From Gammaproteobacteria bacterium (GTDB taxonomy: Bacteria; Pseudomonadota; Gammaproteobacteria; Eutrophobiales; Eutrophobiaceae), in NCBI GenBank assembly GCA_012103475.1, contig WLWS01000002.1, positions 682,081 through 746,080 of the forward strand: DNA of 64,000 bases. The letters run 5' to 3'. The translations under genes and the position numbers were made by a program. Under the pieces are notes generated by a model. The model saw only the letters and a program-made list of their open reading frames with translations. It did no database searches and was not told the DNA's origin. Shown here in pieces: positions 33,256 to 42,789 of the stretch (its first letter is position 1; every line of letters begins with the position of its first letter).

Positions 33256-35438
33256 GTTCATCAACTCAAACCCTGATCTTTTTTCTGTTTCTAAGCTTCA
33301 CGACTTATCTCGCGGCAGAGAAAGCAACGACGGGTTGGGATGTGTACGGCAGCAATACACTTAGGGGAAGCGTCTATGATGCTAGCGGTCCCGGTTCAGG
33401 CAGTCCTTACCCTTTCGAAGGCGATATGTATTTTGATGAGTTAAGCGTGTTTTTCAGCAAAGAAGATTCAGACTACGCTTCCTGGCGTGGTGAAGTGAGT
33501 GGTTTGTATAACGTGAATGACGACTATCGTAGTCAGGATTTCGGTCTGGTGCCGGAACGTATGAACCTGACCCGTGAAAGTGGCGAAGGCGTTATTCCCT
33601 ACCGCGTCGAGATAGGTGACTATTTTGCCTACTACAGTTATTTGACCCTGCAGCGTTCGTTAAAAGGTCTGCAGCTGGAACTGCAGCCCTTTACTAATGA
33701 CAGACAGCAGCATTCGATTATTATCACCTCTGGTGCAAACGAAAATAACTGGCGCGACCTCACCCCACAGGACAACTACGTTAACGGTCTCTCCTGGCTG
33801 GTTCAGGATCAGAAACTCGGTAGCTGGACTTTCAATATCGCTCACAACTTTCAGGACAATTCATTCAAAGCCGGCACTCTGGACAGGAATCAATACACCT
33901 ACAGTGTGGCAGGCGAAGTACCGTTTACACTGGGTAATCATTTTGTTTCGATCGAAGCGGAAGCGGCACACTTTGGCGGTGATCACAATGGTCGAACAGG
34001 TGCGGCCAGCGGCCAGGATAGATCCGATAATGGTTATCTGGTCGAAATGCGCGGAAACCACAAAAAGCTGCCCTGGAATTATCGTTTTCGTTTTGAACGC
34101 TATGGACAGGATTTCCGTCCTACCGGCGCAGTTGTCACGCCCGACAGGGAATCTTACGAATTACACAGTGGCTGGCGATTTCAAAACAACATTCAGATAC
34201 GTCTGCGTGCACAACGATTTGAGGACGCTCTGGAAACCAGTAATTCACTACGAACTCGCACATACGGGGTAAACCTGACGGGACCATTGTTAACAAACTG
34301 GTATACCGGATTGAATGGTCGCATTGACGCCTTTGTTCAAAACCGCGATAACGAATTAACTACCATCAGCCAGTTGAGCCAGACCATCAACGTCAACCTC
34401 AATGCTCCCTTGCCGCAAGGCTGGACTGGTCGTCTCGCCTTGTTTTTGCAGAATGTAAAAAATCGACTTGGTAGAAGCGGCGATACGCTGACACGCCAGG
34501 TAAATATTGGTCTCGACCGTGGCTTTACTATTTCCGGATGGCAGGCTTATATTACCCCCGGCTTTACTCTGCGAATACTACGGAAAGGTGGTCGTGATGA
34601 TGAAGAATATCGACCTTCACTTGCCCTTCGTCTAAACAGGGACGCACATTCCCTGAGCATGAATTACGGTTTACAAATTCAAGACAGAACCAGCACACTG
34701 GGTGGAATAGATGTCGACACTCATACCTTCAATGCTGACTATCGTTACCGTTACAAACATCATACTTTGGGTTTTGAAGCGAATCTTTTCGGACGTGAAT
34801 CCGAACTCAATCCGGACACTGAGGCCTATCGTATCTCGGCATACTGGACGATGACATTTGATAAACCGGCGGTCCCTGCCACGACAGTACGTCAGGCTGA
34901 CGTAAGCAGTAAGGCATTACCTGCAGGTGAATGGCAATTAAATCTCATAACACTAGGACCCGAAAGTGAAATTAAACACGTGGAATCGGAACTAAAAGCT
35001 GCCAATATCAGTCGTGGTACCCAGCAGGGAGGCTATACCGTTTATGAGACGGCTGTACTTCGCAATATTTTCCGGCGACAACGTCTGGCTCTGGCCTATC
35101 AGGCGGGTGTCCTGAGGGATGCAGTAGTCGTGATTGACTTTGATGAAGTCGGTAATCGTGATAGTAATGCGCAAAGTTACGAAAGAATTCGCCAATCACT
35201 TATTCGCCAGTTGGGTAGCCCCAGCCGGACCATTGATGAAGGTGATTTTACCAGCACACTTGCGCGTGATGTTAATGATGAGCGTTTTATCAGAATTACG
35301 GAATGGCAGACTGAGCGCGGCAGCATTCGATTCGGCATACCGCGACGTCTGGATGGTCAGGTCAGAATGGAAATTCAACACCGAAGCAGATTTCCTTCTT
35401 ATCGCGACACGCTTTGGTCAGTAGAGGCTGTACGTTAG
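33252..35438 (+). CDS. Outer-membrane beta-barrel protein with an extra C-terminal domain
   Basis: 728 residues. Signal peptide (MSSSTQTLIFFLFLSFTTYLAA) is followed by about 510 residues of alternating-hydrophobicity strands with aromatic girdles and polar loops, no TonB box and no plug domain. The barrel appears to end at 'YRISAYWTMTF', a typical C-terminal barrel strand ending in Phe, but about 190 more residues follow (from 'ADVSSKALPAGEWQLNLITLGPE'), a mixed alpha/beta domain with 'SYERIRQSLIRQLGSPSRTIDEGDF' and 'IRFGIPRRLDGQVRMEIQH'. A soluble domain after the last strand should lie in the periplasm. Last gene of the operon. Candidate pore, exporter or anchor for the coiled-coil protein; family not recognised. 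Confidence 0.8.
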   Translation: MSSSTQTLIFFLFLSFTTYLAAEKATTGWDVYGSNTLRGSVYDASGPGSGSPYPFEGDMYFDELSVFFSKEDSDYASWRGEVSGLYNVNDDYRSQDFGLVPERMNLTRESGEGVIPYRVEIGDYFAYYSYLTLQRSLKGLQLELQPFTNDRQQHSIIITSGANENNWRDLTPQDNYVNGLSWLVQDQKLGSWTFNIAHNFQDNSFKAGTLDRNQYTYSVAGEVPFTLGNHFVSIEAEAAHFGGDHNGRTGAASGQDRSDNGYLVEMRGNHKKLPWNYRFRFERYGQDFRPTGAVVTPDRESYELHSGWRFQNNIQIRLRAQRFEDALETSNSLRTRTYGVNLTGPLLTNWYTGLNGRIDAFVQNRDNELTTISQLSQTINVNLNAPLPQGWTGRLALFLQNVKNRLGRSGDTLTRQVNIGLDRGFTISGWQAYITPGFTLRILRKGGRDDEEYRPSLALRLNRDAHSLSMNYGLQIQDRTSTLGGIDVDTHTFNADYRYRYKHHTLGFEANLFGRESELNPDTEAYRISAYWTMTFDKPAVPATTVRQADVSSKALPAGEWQLNLITLGPESEIKHVESELKAANISRGTQQGGYTVYETAVLRNIFRRQRLALAYQAGVLRDAVVVIDFDEVGNRDSNAQSYERIRQSLIRQLGSPSRTIDEGDFTSTLARDVNDERFIRITEWQTERGSIRFGIPRRLDGQVRMEIQHRSRFPSYRDTLWSVEAVR

Positions 35439-35454
35439 AAATTTCACAAATCTT

Positions 35455-35479
35455 TAAGACTCTTTTTTTAATTAGTCTT
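35455..35479. terminator. Possible weak bidirectional terminator
   Basis: AAGACT at 35455 and AGTCTT at 35474 form a six-base stem around an AT-rich loop that contains a T run, between the convergent barrel gene and acyl-CoA synthetase pseudogene. The stem is short, so the call is tentative. Confidence 0.3.
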
Positions 35480-35492
35480 TGTATACACCCTA

Positions 35493-37210
35493 CTAAGTAT
35501 GTCCTGAATACATTTGCTCAATTTCACTTTCAAAACGCTCCATGATTACTTTGCGCTTCATTTTCATGGTAGGGGTTAACAAACCATTTTCCACCGTCCA
35601 AGGATCTTGGATGCAATGGCTATGATAAATCTGTGCATAACCGGGAAATTCTTTCAGGCATCCGCCCAGCTTCTCCAGAATTATTTTTTCGCATTCGCTG
35701 TCGTTCACATCTTTATCTGCCAGACCCGCTTCGGCGGCGATGGTTTTCCAGCGATGTTGATTAATGACTGTTAATACAACCAAAAAAGGTTTGGCCTCGC
35801 CGATAACCATGGCCTGTTCAAACAGAGAGTTGGAGGCAATGGCCAGTTCCATATCGACCGGGCTGACTTTTTCACCGTTTGCGAGAACGATAATGTCCTT
35901 AAAACGGCCTCAGTGGCTTCCTGATTTTTCCAGTAACCGAGCATGATGTTTTCGCCTTTGGCAAACAACTCATCATTCTCACCAATACGCACGTCGACTC
36001 CCGGAATCGCCTTGCCAATACTATCCGGTTTGTTTTCTTCAATGCGGTTAACGCTGATTATCGGACTGCTTTCTGTTAATCCATAGCCCTGCACAATCGG
36101 CACACCGAGCCCAACAAATACTTTTGAAATTTCGGGTGAAAGCGCAGCGCCACCACTGACAGCTATCTGCAAATTACCACCGAGACGTTCTGTGATCTTG
36201 TCAGCAACCAGTCGTTTTAAAAGTGGCCACATGAAAAGCAGCATTGGTTTTTTTGCCCTGCCTTGTAAATACTCGAATCGCTGCCAGCCCAATTCCACTG
36301 CCTGCCAGAACAGGCGTTTTTCAAAGTTTGATTTTGCTGCCAGATTTTCTTTAATTTTTGCATACACCCGCTCATAAATTCTTGGTACTGAAATCAGACC
36401 ATGGGGTTTAATAATCAGTAAATCTTTTGCCAGCTCAGGGATACCTCTGGCGTGCGCTACCGTTGCCCCGGCCATCATCGGCAGATAATAACCAACTGTT
36501 CTTTCCAGGGTGTGTGAAAGTGGTAGAAAAGAAAGATAAACGTGATGAGTGTCTATATCGAAGACTTGCAGGGCGTTATAACTGTTACTGAGAATGTTAC
36601 GATGACTCAGCATGACGCCTTTTGGTTTACCCGTCGTGCCTGAGGTATAAACAATTGTCGCTAACTCATCCGGGCCAAATACCGGTCTATCAACTTCCGG
36701 ATAATCCATGGGCAACCAGCTTCCCATATGTAACAGACGTTTATCTTTGCCCCCTGAACATTCTGCAATGCTGATAATGCGTTTTAATTTTGACAGCGGT
36801 TTCAGACTGGCGTGAAGATCCTGCCATTGCTCATCACCACCGATAACCAGTAGCCTGACTTCCGCATGCTCTAATATGTAAGCAACGTTATCGGCACGAT
36901 CCTCGGTATAAATGGGCACCACTACCAGTCCAAGTGACAATATAGCCTGATCAAAGATCACCCAGTAACGCGAATTACGCGCCATGATGGCAACTTTGTC
37001 GCCAGGTTTCAGTTTTTCTTTTGCCAGGGCAGCGCGGCAACGGGCCACATCTTTGGCCGTGGCTCTCCAGGAACTGTCGGTCCAGACACCGTTCAAGGCA
37101 TCATAAAAACGATAGGCACAATTTTCGGCTGAACGACTGACTCTTTCCTCAAACAACTCTGGTAGAGTTGTGGCCACATCAGGCCCGATAACAGAATTTC
37201 TGGCAGTCAT
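35493..37210 (-). pseudogene. Long-chain acyl-CoA synthetase with internal deletion and frameshift
   Basis: The N-terminal ORF (from 37210) has all early motifs of a long-chain fatty acid CoA ligase: 'ATIVYTSGTTGKPKGVMLSHRN', 'YLSFLPLSHTLERTVGYYLPMMAGATV', 'LRIAVSGGAALSPE'-like segment and 'VQGYGLTESSPIISVN'. After 'GENIMLGYWKNQEATEAVL' the next sensible sequence, in another frame, is 'KDIIVLANGEKVSPVDMELAIASNSLFEQAMVIGE', then a normal C-terminus. The roughly 30 residues that normally lie between, with the 'GWxxTGD' motif and the hinge Arg, are missing. So about 90-odd bases are deleted and the frame is shifted at about 35908-35912. The enzyme would lack an essential ATP-binding Asp. Probably a true pseudogene or a mis-assembly, not a simple homopolymer slip. 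Confidence 0.85.
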
Positions 37211-37215
37211 AGGCT

Positions 37216-39252
37216 TTACTTCACTTGCTGCCAGCCTTCATGGGCACGGAAACGCTCACCATATTTATCTTCCAGATCTTTAAGTGTTGCCCTTATATTC
37301 TCGACCCCTCTGGCTTTTGCATAATGCAAAGGTCCGCCCCGGAAGGGCGCGAAACCCGTTCCGAATACCATTCCCGCATCAAGCAGATCGCTGTCTTCTA
37401 CAAGCCCTTCGTGCAGACAGGCGACGCATTCGTTAAGAATACGCATGACCATACGATCTTCTATATCCGGCAATGATGACTTCACATAATTTTTATTTTT
37501 TTTCAGTTTGCCCTTTTCATATTCATAAAAGCCACGACTGGACTTTTTACCCAGGTTTCCCTTATTGACCATCTGCTGTAATTGCTCTGGAATCTTAATG
37601 TTCAGGGTATCCGCCATGTTCTGTGACACGGACAAACATATATCCAGACCCACGGTGTCAGCCAGCTCCACCGGCCCCATTGGCATACCGAAGTTTTTGG
37701 CCACTTTATCAATCTGTTCAGCACTAACCCCTTCCTCCCATAAAGCCACTGCTTCCAGTAGATAAGGTGTGAGTATACGATTGACCAGAAAACCGGGCGA
37801 ACTCAATACGGACACTGGCAGCCGCGATATCTGCTGACAGAATGCCGTGGCTTTGTCGATCCATTGCTTATCCGTTTTTGCTGAATAGACCACCTCAACC
37901 AGCTGCATCTTTGCTACCGGATTAAAAAAATGAATACCGGCAAGACGCCCTGGATTATTTAACTGCGTACTGATTTCATCGAGAGGAATACTCGAAGTAT
38001 TGGTGGCAAGAATGGCATCCTTCTTTGCTCTCGATTCCAGATCCTTAAACAAAGCTATCTTGGTATCAGCATTTTCAACAATGGCTTCGATGATCACATC
38101 CGCTTTTTCCACACCCAGAGCTTTATGGTCCGGGATAAGTCTGTCCATCGCGGCAGTTACCAGTCGAGTCTGTTTCAGTTTGCGCTTGAATAAAGTGTGC
38201 GCACGTTTGATTGCCGGCGCGATGAATTTTGGTTCACGATCCTGCAGGGTTACGGTCATACCCTGTAAAGCACACCAGGCTGCAATATCACCACCCATGA
38301 CTCCTGCGCCGATTACGTGCACATGTTCTGCTTTAAATTCAAGTTCAGGGTTTTTACTTTTGAGCCGGTCTTGTAATTTAAACAAACGCACCAGGCTCTT
38401 CGATGTGTCGGTCTCAAACATCTCGGCAACGGATTCGGCTTCTGCTTTCAGTACAGCGCGGTCGTCCCCGCCATGTTTTTCCCAGACATCTAAAATTGCG
38501 AAAGGCGCCGGATAGTGATCCTGACGGGCTTTCTTCTCCAGCTGAGAACGCATGTATTTTGCCAGCAAAGGTCTGACCAGAGGCAGGTTCGATATATTTT
38601 GTAATACACCCGCTTTCTTCAGAGACGGCCTTTGCTCCAGCATTATCTCGGCGCTACGCCGTAATTGTCTGTGCGCAACAACCTTGTCGACTATGCCGAG
38701 TTTCTTAGCTTTACGCGCGTCCAGGCTCCGCCCCGTCAACATCAGCGGTATTGCCTGTATCGGACCAATCAAACGTAATAAACGCATCAGACCACCGAAG
38801 CCTGGGTGAATACCAAGCATGACTTCGGGCAAGCCAATGCGTGTTTTTGGATCATCCAGTGCAACGCGATAGCGACAGGCCAGTGCCAGTTCCAGGCCGC
38901 CACCAAGACAAAAGCCATTTATTAATGCCAGTGTCGGGCAGGAAAGTGCTTCGAGGCGATCAAACAGGGCATGCACATGCTGGATATGCTCAAGTGCGCC
39001 ACCACTTTCCTGCAAAGGAATGAATTCATCGATATTGGCACCGGCGATGAAACCATTGTCTTTTCTAGACATGATGACGAGTCCGACTGGCGCTGAATTT
39101 TCAGCTGTTTCAACAATACTCTGGAATTCTTCGAGCACCTCTGTCGAGAGGATGTTAGTGGATTTACCCGCGACATCGAGATGACACCAGAGCACTCCTG
39201 AAGCATCTGTTTCCAGAAGCCAGTTTTTGTATTTCATTTGTTTTTCCGCCAC
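37216..39252 (-). CDS. Multifunctional enoyl-CoA hydratase / 3-hydroxyacyl-CoA dehydrogenase (FadB/FadJ-like)
   Basis: 678 residues, two enzymes of beta-oxidation in one chain. Residues about 10-190 are a crotonase domain with 'DNGFIAGANIDEF' and 'EVMLGIHPGFGG'; from about 310 the NAD-binding domain has 'VHVIGAGVMGGDIAAWCALQG', 'ATNTSSIPLDEIS' and 'AGIHFFNPVAKMQLVEVV', then the helical C-terminal dimerisation domain. The GTG at 39252 has a good AGGAG 8 bases upstream; an ATG at 39237 (MKYKNW) with weaker GGCGGA is the alternative. Five bases downstream of it lies the acyl-CoA synthetase; upstream, 80 bases away, is the thiolase partner. Confidence 0.94.
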   Translation of the reverse strand: MAEKQMKYKNWLLETDASGVLWCHLDVAGKSTNILSTEVLEEFQSIVETAENSAPVGLVIMSRKDNGFIAGANIDEFIPLQESGGALEHIQHVHALFDRLEALSCPTLALINGFCLGGGLELALACRYRVALDDPKTRIGLPEVMLGIHPGFGGLMRLLRLIGPIQAIPLMLTGRSLDARKAKKLGIVDKVVAHRQLRRSAEIMLEQRPSLKKAGVLQNISNLPLVRPLLAKYMRSQLEKKARQDHYPAPFAILDVWEKHGGDDRAVLKAEAESVAEMFETDTSKSLVRLFKLQDRLKSKNPELEFKAEHVHVIGAGVMGGDIAAWCALQGMTVTLQDREPKFIAPAIKRAHTLFKRKLKQTRLVTAAMDRLIPDHKALGVEKADVIIEAIVENADTKIALFKDLESRAKKDAILATNTSSIPLDEISTQLNNPGRLAGIHFFNPVAKMQLVEVVYSAKTDKQWIDKATAFCQQISRLPVSVLSSPGFLVNRILTPYLLEAVALWEEGVSAEQIDKVAKNFGMPMGPVELADTVGLDICLSVSQNMADTLNIKIPEQLQQMVNKGNLGKKSSRGFYEYEKGKLKKNKNYVKSSLPDIEDRMVMRILNECVACLHEGLVEDSDLLDAGMVFGTGFAPFRGGPLHYAKARGVENIRATLKDLEDKYGERFRAHEGWQQVK

Positions 39253-39332
39253 TTCTCTAACTCCTGATTAACTAGCAGCGCCTGCTGCTGATTATTTTGC
39301 TGAGTACCCGACTGCGCTCAAACAAAACTGAC

Positions 39333-40640
39333 TCATTCTCTTTCAATCAACATGGCGCCACCCTGGCCGCCACCGATACATATCGACGCCAGCCCTCGTT
39401 TTGCCTGATTCTGCTCAAGCACATGACACATGTGTAAAACGATTCGCGCACCGCTGGATCCAACCGGGTGACCAAGCGCGATAGCACCACCATCAACATT
39501 CAGTTTTGCCTGATCCAGTTCGCCAAACGCCGAACGCAGGTGCAATTGTTCACGACAGTATTTTGCGTCCTTCCAGGCTTCGATACAGCCCAGAACCTGC
39601 GCTGCAAAAGCTTCATTAATTTCCCAGAAATCCACATCATCGATTTTCAGTTTCTGTCGCTTCATTAAAGGAGTCATGGCGTGTACAGGCCCGAGTCCCA
39701 TTTCTTCAGGGCGTAAAGCCGCCCATTCACTATCAATTAATCGCCCGAGTACCGGTAACTTATGTTTTTTAACTGCCTTTTCACTGGCCAAAATCAGCCA
39801 GGCGGCGCCATCGGTTATTTGTGAGCTGTTACCGGCCGTAACCATGCCGAACTGGCGATCAAAAACGGGTTTTAATTTGGCGAGTTTTTCCACGGAGCTG
39901 TCCTGTCTGACGCCATCATCGTGATCGTAAAATTTGCCCTTGTGATCGTACATCACCTCAATTTCATTCAACCGGCCCTCAGCCTGGGCAGCAGCAAGTC
40001 GCAAGTGTGATTGCACAGCAAAGGTATCCATGGCAAGACGATCAATGCCAAAGTGATAAGCTATTTCTTCCGCCGTCTGACCCATGTTAAGACCAACAAC
40101 CGGATCGGTAAGACCCTGTAACAAGGCGATGACAGGTTTCAAGAGCGGTGGACGAAATTTGCTAATGGCTTGTAATTTAGCCGGCAGGGAGCGGGCTGCA
40201 TAAAAATTACCCAGCCAGGTCGCCATCGCCGTACTGAACAGCAAAGGCGCATGACTCATGGCATCAACACCACCAGCTAGCACCAGTTCGGAACGGCCTG
40301 CGAGAATGTTGCGTGCAGCGCTGTCTATCGATTGCATGCCGGAGGCGCAATTGCGCATTACTGTCCAGGCCGGTACCTGCTCGCCACAGCCCAGTCGTAG
40401 CGCAACCACCCGCCCGATATTCGCCTCATCAGGAGAAGGCATGGTGCTGCCCAGAATCACTTCACTAAAATCGGAAGCTGCAAAATTCTGTCTGGCCAGC
40501 AAGCTACGACCAGCTGAGACAGCCAGATCAGCTGCATGAAAGGGTCCCGGTACACCGCGGGCGCGAATATAGGGAGTTCGGGCTCCATCAACAATGTATA
40601 CCGCTTTTCCCGAGCTTTTTTTAACTTCAGCCATGTTCAT
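39333..40640 (-). CDS. 3-ketoacyl-CoA thiolase (FadI-like acetyl-CoA C-acyltransferase)
   Basis: 435 residues, the long form partnered with FadJ-type enzymes. Active-site Cys in 'RNCASGMQSIDSAARNI', His in 'WEINEAFAAQV' region and second Cys in 'ASICIGGGQGGAMLIE', plus 'DGGAIALGHPVGSSGARI'. It cleaves 3-ketoacyl-CoA with CoA, the last beta-oxidation step. First gene of the minus-strand thiolase - FadB/J - acyl-CoA synthetase unit. Start chosen at 40640; an ATG two codons in is equally possible. Confidence 0.94.
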   Translation of the reverse strand: MNMAEVKKSSGKAVYIVDGARTPYIRARGVPGPFHAADLAVSAGRSLLARQNFAASDFSEVILGSTMPSPDEANIGRVVALRLGCGEQVPAWTVMRNCASGMQSIDSAARNILAGRSELVLAGGVDAMSHAPLLFSTAMATWLGNFYAARSLPAKLQAISKFRPPLLKPVIALLQGLTDPVVGLNMGQTAEEIAYHFGIDRLAMDTFAVQSHLRLAAAQAEGRLNEIEVMYDHKGKFYDHDDGVRQDSSVEKLAKLKPVFDRQFGMVTAGNSSQITDGAAWLILASEKAVKKHKLPVLGRLIDSEWAALRPEEMGLGPVHAMTPLMKRQKLKIDDVDFWEINEAFAAQVLGCIEAWKDAKYCREQLHLRSAFGELDQAKLNVDGGAIALGHPVGSSGARIVLHMCHVLEQNQAKRGLASICIGGGQGGAMLIERE

Positions 40641-40827
40641 TCATCCTGTGTTCTTAATCTGATTAACGCTGTTAACAGGGTCATTATTACACAGCTGCGG
40701 TAGAAATCTCATCGAATTAAGGCCTTGATTTTGCGACTAAATCGACAGCTTGCACATTGCACTTTCAAGGTCATAATAGGGCTTGTAGACAAATCCGCTC
40801 TGCTAATTCAATCAGTCGGAGATTCAC

Positions 40828-42747
40828 TTGAAAAATCACATAAAAACACTACCCAGGATTCTCCTCATGTGCCTGTGCCTGCCTGCCATACTGTCAGCGC
40901 AAGACAAGGAAGCGGATGTTACCGCCCAGTTCCAGCAGGAGTGTCAAAAATCCCTAGAGGCTTCGAGTCTGCAGTTTGAATCTATACTTGCGGTTGAAGG
41001 AGCCAAAACTTTGCAAAGCGTGCTGGAACCTCTCAATGATCTGGAAGTGTTAATTAACAAAGGCTACAGCAAAGCCCAGCTTTACCAGAACGTTCATCCT
41101 CTGCCGCAAGTCAGAGAGCTGGCGGAGAAATGCGCTCAGGATTTTTCCGAATTGATTACCAGGATCACTCTGTCGCGCCCTCTGTTTGACACCGTTAGTG
41201 CCGTCGACGTTTCAACTGCTGATGAGCAGAGTAAACGCTACTTGCGGCAGACTCTAAGAGACTTCAAAAGATCGGGGGTGAATAAGAGCGAGAAAGACAG
41301 AGATAGAATAACAAAGCTTCAGGAAGAACTGGCGGGTTTACCGGAGGACTACATTCAAAATCACCCTGCTAATGAGAATGGCAAAATTCTGATCACTACG
41401 GATTATCCGGATTATTTTCCATTTATGAACTATGCGGAAAATGATTCTCTGCGCAAGGATCTCTACAAACTATTTCGAAACCGGGGTTATCCACAGAACG
41501 AAAAAATTCTGAAAAACATTCTTCGTAAACGCTATGAACTATCGCAGATACTTGGTTATGATAATTACGCTGAGTTTATAACCGAAAATAAAATGATTAA
41601 AAATGCCTCAGCGGTTTAATCTTTTATAGAAAAAATTTCAAAGATTGCGAATAAGCGAAGCTCTGTGGATTACCAGACATTGCTGGCAAGGCTGCAAAAA
41701 ATTGATCCCGCAGCCAAAGAAGTCGGTGACTGGCAAAAGTCGTATTTATCCGAACTGGTGCGCAAAGAGCAATACAATTTTGATTCAAAAGCAGTCCGCC
41801 AGTACTTTGCCTACAACAAGGTCAGGGACGGTATCTTTCAACTCATGTCGACCCTGTTCGATATTTCTATTCACCCCTGGGACACAACAACCTGGCATGA
41901 CAGTGTTGAGGCCTATGAAGTGCGCGATAATGGCAAGCTCATGGCTCGATTTTATCTGGACATGCACCCTCGTGAAGGTAAATATAAACACGCTGCGCAC
42001 TTTTCATTACAAAATGGTTTGACTGGTCGTCAGCTTCCTGTGTCTTCCCTTGTTTGTAATTTTCCCGGAGGAGATGATGGTTCCGGTTTGATGACCCATG
42101 ATCAGGTGGAAACCTTTCTGCATGAATTCGGACATTTGATTCATCACTTTTTCGGAGGCGAACAACGCTGGACAAGTTTTTCCGGGGTCGCTACTGAATG
42201 GGACTTTGTTGAAGCGCCGTCACAAATGCTCGAAGAGTGGATATGGGATGCGGACACGCTCAAGCTCTTTGCCACTAATGAGCAGGGTGAAACTATTCCA
42301 GATGAATTAATTACAAAGATGAATACTACGCGCTACTTTGGTCGCGGCCTGAATGTGAAGAATCAGATGTTCTATGCAGCCACATCTTTGAACTACTATA
42401 ATCGCGAACCGGATAGCTTTGATTTGACCCGAAAAATGATAGAGATGCAGGATCGCTATTCACCTTACAAATACGTTGATGACACACATTTTTTCGCCAG
42501 CTTTGGCCATCTGGATGGCTATTCCGCAATTTACTATACCTACATGTGGTCACTGGTTATTGCCAACGACCTTTTCAGCCGTTTCGAGAAAGAAGGCATG
42601 CACAACAGGAAGGTGGCAAAAGATTATCGGGAAAAGGTTCTGGCACCCGGAGGTTCGGCCGATGCAGCCGAACTTGTGAAAGATTTCCTTGGTAGACCGT
42701 ATAACTTTGAAGCCTTTGAAAAAGAACTGGATAAAGGCACGCGATAA
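40828..42747 (+). pseudogene. Exported M3-family metallopeptidase with an in-frame TAA
   Basis: Two ORFs in the same frame separated by TAA at 41617-41619 (NASAV*SFIEKISKIA). Together about 639 codons, normal for thimet-oligopeptidase/Dcp-like enzymes. The second part has the zinc motif 'VETFLHEFGHLIHHFFGG', with the downstream Glu region 'EWDFVEAPSQMLEEW' and 'YYTYMWSLVIANDLFSRF'. Initiation is at TTG 40828, six bases after CGGAG, giving signal peptide 'MKNHIKTLPRILLMCLCLPAILSAQ'; so the enzyme is exported. A C-to-T change in a CAA (Gln) codon would create the stop. If it is real, the catalytic half is not made unless translation restarts. It precedes the Opp genes by 42 bases. Confidence 0.85.
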
Positions 42748-42789
42748 GTCTGTTATAGTCTGTATAAGAGCGAAATTGACCTGTCAGTA

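Noticed and set aside
38000-38515. A 171-aa plus-strand ORF opposite the FadB/J-like gene
   Set aside because: Low-complexity Ser/Ala-rich translation typical of the antisense of a conserved gene.
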